Assembly (NCBI GenBank): GCA_947441895.1
Contig: CANEUT010000083.1
Coordinates: forward strand, 1 to 7,098
DNA from: Rickettsiales bacterium
GTDB taxonomy: Bacteria > Pseudomonadota > Alphaproteobacteria > Rickettsiales > UBA3002
Direction of reading: 5' to 3'
Length of the DNA: 7,098 nt
Shown: piece by piece, positions 5,663 through 7,098 of the stretch
Layout of the letters: the number at the start of each line of letters is the position of its first letter
Position numbering within the stretch: position 1 is the stretch's first letter
Translations under genes and position numbers: made by a program
Notes under the pieces: generated by a model
Databases searched by the model: none
Told to the model about the DNA's origin: nothing
Seen by the model: the letters and a program-made list of their open reading frames with translations, nothing else

Positions 5663-6193
5663 CTAACGTTTCGCGTTTAAATCCGCTTCAATAATTTTGC
5701 GGGCGCAAAGTGCTATTTGCGCTTTGGCATCGACTAGCTCTTTGCCTTGCAACCGGTCGGTATGAATCGATTCACGCAAACGCCTCGCTTCAGCAGTGGC
5801 ACGCTGCAGGGCATTAATTAACCGCATCACATCGGCCGGAGCATCCCCCACGGTGCCCAAAAGCTTGGGCGCCGTAGCACCCGTTGCAAAAATCACCTGA
5901 ATAGTGCCCTGTTGAATGCCTAAATAGGCACCGCGCAGCCCATCGGCCACATCACGCGCCACATTTTCGGGCCCATGTTCGGCCACATCTTTATTATCCA
6001 CCCGCACTTCGAGGCCATTTTCACCATTCAGCGTCAGCACCTGGTTCAAATCATGCGCGGCGCCCACTAAATTTTCTGCCTGGCTACGACTCAATGAGAA
6101 AGCCTGCTCAACATCGGGCCGGTTTTGCGCCGTTTTTGCACTCTGCGACTTAACAAAATTAATCTCCAACCACTCAGGCAACGGCGCAGCCAT
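5663..6193 (-). CDS. Hypothetical protein, no family recognised
   Basis: A 176-residue soluble, mildly charged protein with no signal peptide or membrane segment. I do not recognise it. The middle (about 60-115) has alternating hydrophobic residues suggestive of strands (LEVRVDN, GTIQVIFATG). The C-terminal third (119-172) looks like one or two long helices rich in Ala, Arg and Glu (MRLINALQRATAEARRLRESI...). The start at 6193 is supported by GGGGA 4 nt upstream on the - strand. Its stop is 6 bp from that of the convergent M48-like gene. The TetR gene lies 72 bp upstream on the same strand with no obvious terminator between, so co-transcription is possible. Codon use looks like the neighbouring core genes, arguing for a real gene. 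Confidence 0.72.
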   Translation of the reverse strand: MAAPLPEWLEINFVKSQSAKTAQNRPDVEQAFSLSRSQAENLVGAAHDLNQVLTLNGENGLEVRVDNKDVAEHGPENVARDVADGLRGAYLGIQQGTIQVIFATGATAPKLLGTVGDAPADVMRLINALQRATAEARRLRESIHTDRLQGKELVDAKAQIALCARKIIEADLNAKR

Positions 6194-6265
6194 GATATCC
6201 CCACATGTTGTGTGTTTCGTACCCTAGCACAAAACTACTAAGAATTCATCAATGTGCCTAATAAA

Positions 6266-6829
6266 TTAAGCATCCTGCTCCAGCACTTCTTTCGCCATGG
6301 CACGGGCAAACTGGGCAGCCGACGAGTCATGATGGGTCTGACCCAGCATAATGGCCCCCTGAAACAGAAGAATAACTTTGCGGGCAGTCACTTTGGGGTT
6401 ACGGCAATTGGCATAGACACAGAGGGTGGAAATATATTCTTCAAGATGCATATAGAACTGGCTGCAGGCCTGCTCAATGTTCGCGTCTTTACCCTCAAAT
6501 TCCAACTTGGCGTTGAGCGCCAAACAGCCTGCAAAGTTGCCTTCGGCAAAGTCTTCTCCCTGAATATCGAACAGGCATAAGATCTGACGAATGGGGTCAC
6601 TGGTGCGGGCCGCCATAATGACCGGAATTCTTTCAAAGACCAGCTGTTGATAGTGCTCAATAACAGCGGCGATCAAGGCTTCCTTTGTACGAAAATATTT
6701 GTACAATGTTCGCTTCGATATACCCGAATTTTCGAGGACAGTATCGACACCGGTCGCATGAAACCCCGGGCCATAGAAAGCCTGATAGGCCCGCTCGACA
6801 ATCTCATTGCGCTTGCTTAGTTTCACCAC
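6266..6829 (-). CDS. TetR/AcrR family transcriptional regulator
   Basis: A 187-residue repressor-type regulator. The N-terminal DNA-binding domain is clear: helix 1 (RNEIVERAYQAFYGPGFHATGV, about 7-28) and the helix-turn-helix 'VDTVLENSGISKRTLYKYF' (28-46), followed by the usual TKEAL. The C-terminal ligand and dimer domain contains 'GNFAGCLALNAKLEF' (97-111), similar to the 'GCL..NA..EF' motif of several multidrug or aldehyde-type TetR regulators. Five cysteines (85, 102, 122, 137, 142) could allow thiol sensing, but that is inference. The start is GTG at 6829 (a second GTG follows); no good Shine-Dalgarno is visible, and no in-frame ATG lies nearby. An out-of-frame ATG 7 nt upstream opens a 10-codon reading frame over the start. 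Its own promoter overlaps a palindrome, suggesting autorepression. Confidence 0.9.
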   Translation of the reverse strand: MVKLSKRNEIVERAYQAFYGPGFHATGVDTVLENSGISKRTLYKYFRTKEALIAAVIEHYQQLVFERIPVIMAARTSDPIRQILCLFDIQGEDFAEGNFAGCLALNAKLEFEGKDANIEQACSQFYMHLEEYISTLCVYANCRNPKVTARKVILLFQGAIMLGQTHHDSSAAQFARAMAKEVLEQDA

Positions 6830-6871
6830 TAGCCATTGATAAATAATAAATTATTTTTATTTAATTGATGC

Positions 6872-6900
6872 ATAATACCAAACATAGTTTACTGTGTAAA
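6872..6900 (-). promoter_or_regulatory. Sigma70-type promoter of the TetR gene
   Basis: Read on the - strand, a -35 box TTTACA (6900-6895) and a -10 box TATTAT (6877-6872) are separated by exactly 17 bp. Each hexamer differs from consensus at one position. Transcription would begin near 6865, leaving a leader of about 36 nt before the GTG at 6829. Confidence 0.7.
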
Positions 6901-6901
6901 C
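6887..6901. promoter_or_regulatory. Perfect palindrome, likely TetR operator
   Basis: GTTTAC-TGT-GTAAAC is a perfect 15-bp inverted repeat lying over the -35 box of the TetR promoter. TetR-family dimers typically bind such palindromes next to their own gene, so bound protein would block RNA polymerase. The regulator-operator pairing is inferred from position. Confidence 0.6.
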
Positions 6902-6907
6902 AAAAAG

Positions 6908-6945
6908 GTTTATCAAGTGCGTAGCGATAAACAATTCTGTTTACC
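6908..6945. promoter_or_regulatory. Additional GTTTA half-sites beside the operator
   Basis: GTTTATC (6908-6914) and GATAAAC (6926-6932) form a 7-bp inverted repeat with an 11-bp spacer, and a further GTTTACC lies at 6939-6945. Same-strand GTTTA starts at 6887, 6908 and 6939 are 21 and 31 bp apart, close to two and three helical turns. That would put them on one face of the DNA. Confidence 0.4.
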
Positions 6946-7004
6946 AAATTTTTTATTTATATGCTCTTATTCTCAAAAACAGTTGCTTTTTGATAGCTGA
7001 AAAA

Positions 7005-7098
7005 TCACTTCTTCAAGGGTGCCTCCTGAATCTGTCGGTATTCTATTTGATGCACCCAACGCACTCCCAAAAATCTATCTGTCAGGCCATCCCAATAA
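7005..7098 (-). CDS. Possible C-terminal end of a gene beyond the right edge
   Basis: On the - strand one frame stays open from base 7097 to a TGA at 7007-7005, giving 30 residues with a protein-like make-up that include DRFLGVRWVHQIEYRQ and end in two lysines. The other two - frames are closed early. No family is recognised from so short a piece. A + strand frame (from 7001, with a GTG at 7019) is also open to the edge and gives a plausible peptide, so the strand is uncertain. Confidence 0.25.
   Translation of the reverse strand, partial: YWDGLTDRFLGVRWVHQIEYRQIQEAPLKK

Larger units (their letters stand above)
6830..7098. other. AT-rich regulatory region at the right edge
   Basis: The 269 bases upstream of the TetR gene are strikingly AT-rich compared with the rest of the window. 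They contain the TetR promoter, a cluster of GTTTA/TAAAC half-sites between 6887 and 6945, and a possible gene end from 7005. No complete gene, tRNA or terminator is convincing here. Confidence 0.6.

Noticed and set aside
6254..6580. 108-residue + strand frame antisense to tetR
   Set aside because: Shadow frame; the opposite strand encodes an evident TetR protein.

Overview
The window looks like the chromosome of an alphaproteobacterium. The evidence is a eukaryote-like, homodimeric NADP-dependent isocitrate dehydrogenase of about 400 residues, a DUF484 gene next to a XerC-type recombinase gene, and two copies of a short palindromic repeat whose translations read like 'HSRESGNL' or 'PAFAGMT'. 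That repeat is common in alphaproteobacterial genomes. No genus can be named from the sequence alone. Most genes are housekeeping or generic, and no clear multi-gene novel system is visible.

Left (1-766): an AT-rich membrane-protein gene whose reading frame is open to the window edge, then a terminator-like hairpin and the first palindromic repeat. Centre-left (767-2637): DUF484 and xerC on the + strand, the conserved chromosome-dimer-resolution neighbourhood. They are separated by 158 bp occupied by two kinds of dispersed repeat. Both genes have false upstream start codons that lie in or next to repeat sequence. Middle (2638-3492): two copies of a larger GC-rich, hairpin-packed repeat flank a 64-residue DUF378 membrane protein. 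That small gene has its own extended -10 element and a very strong intrinsic terminator.

Right half: icd on the - strand (3493-4695) is divergent from an exported M48-like protein on the + strand (start 4868 preferred, end 5656). The M48-like protein has lost the HExxH zinc motif, which reads QQIAH, so it is probably a pseudoprotease. It converges, with a 6-bp gap, on a - strand gene of unknown function (5663-6193). A TetR-family regulator on the - strand (6266-6829) follows. Its AT-rich upstream region has a good sigma70-type promoter with a perfect palindrome over the -35 box, and a cluster of GTTTA half-sites beyond it. This suggests autoregulation and perhaps control of something past the right edge. 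The last 94 bases may hold the end of another - strand gene.

Best candidates for a second look are the catalytically degenerate M48 protein, the TetR operator cluster, and the inverted-repeat-bounded GC-rich element after xerC.
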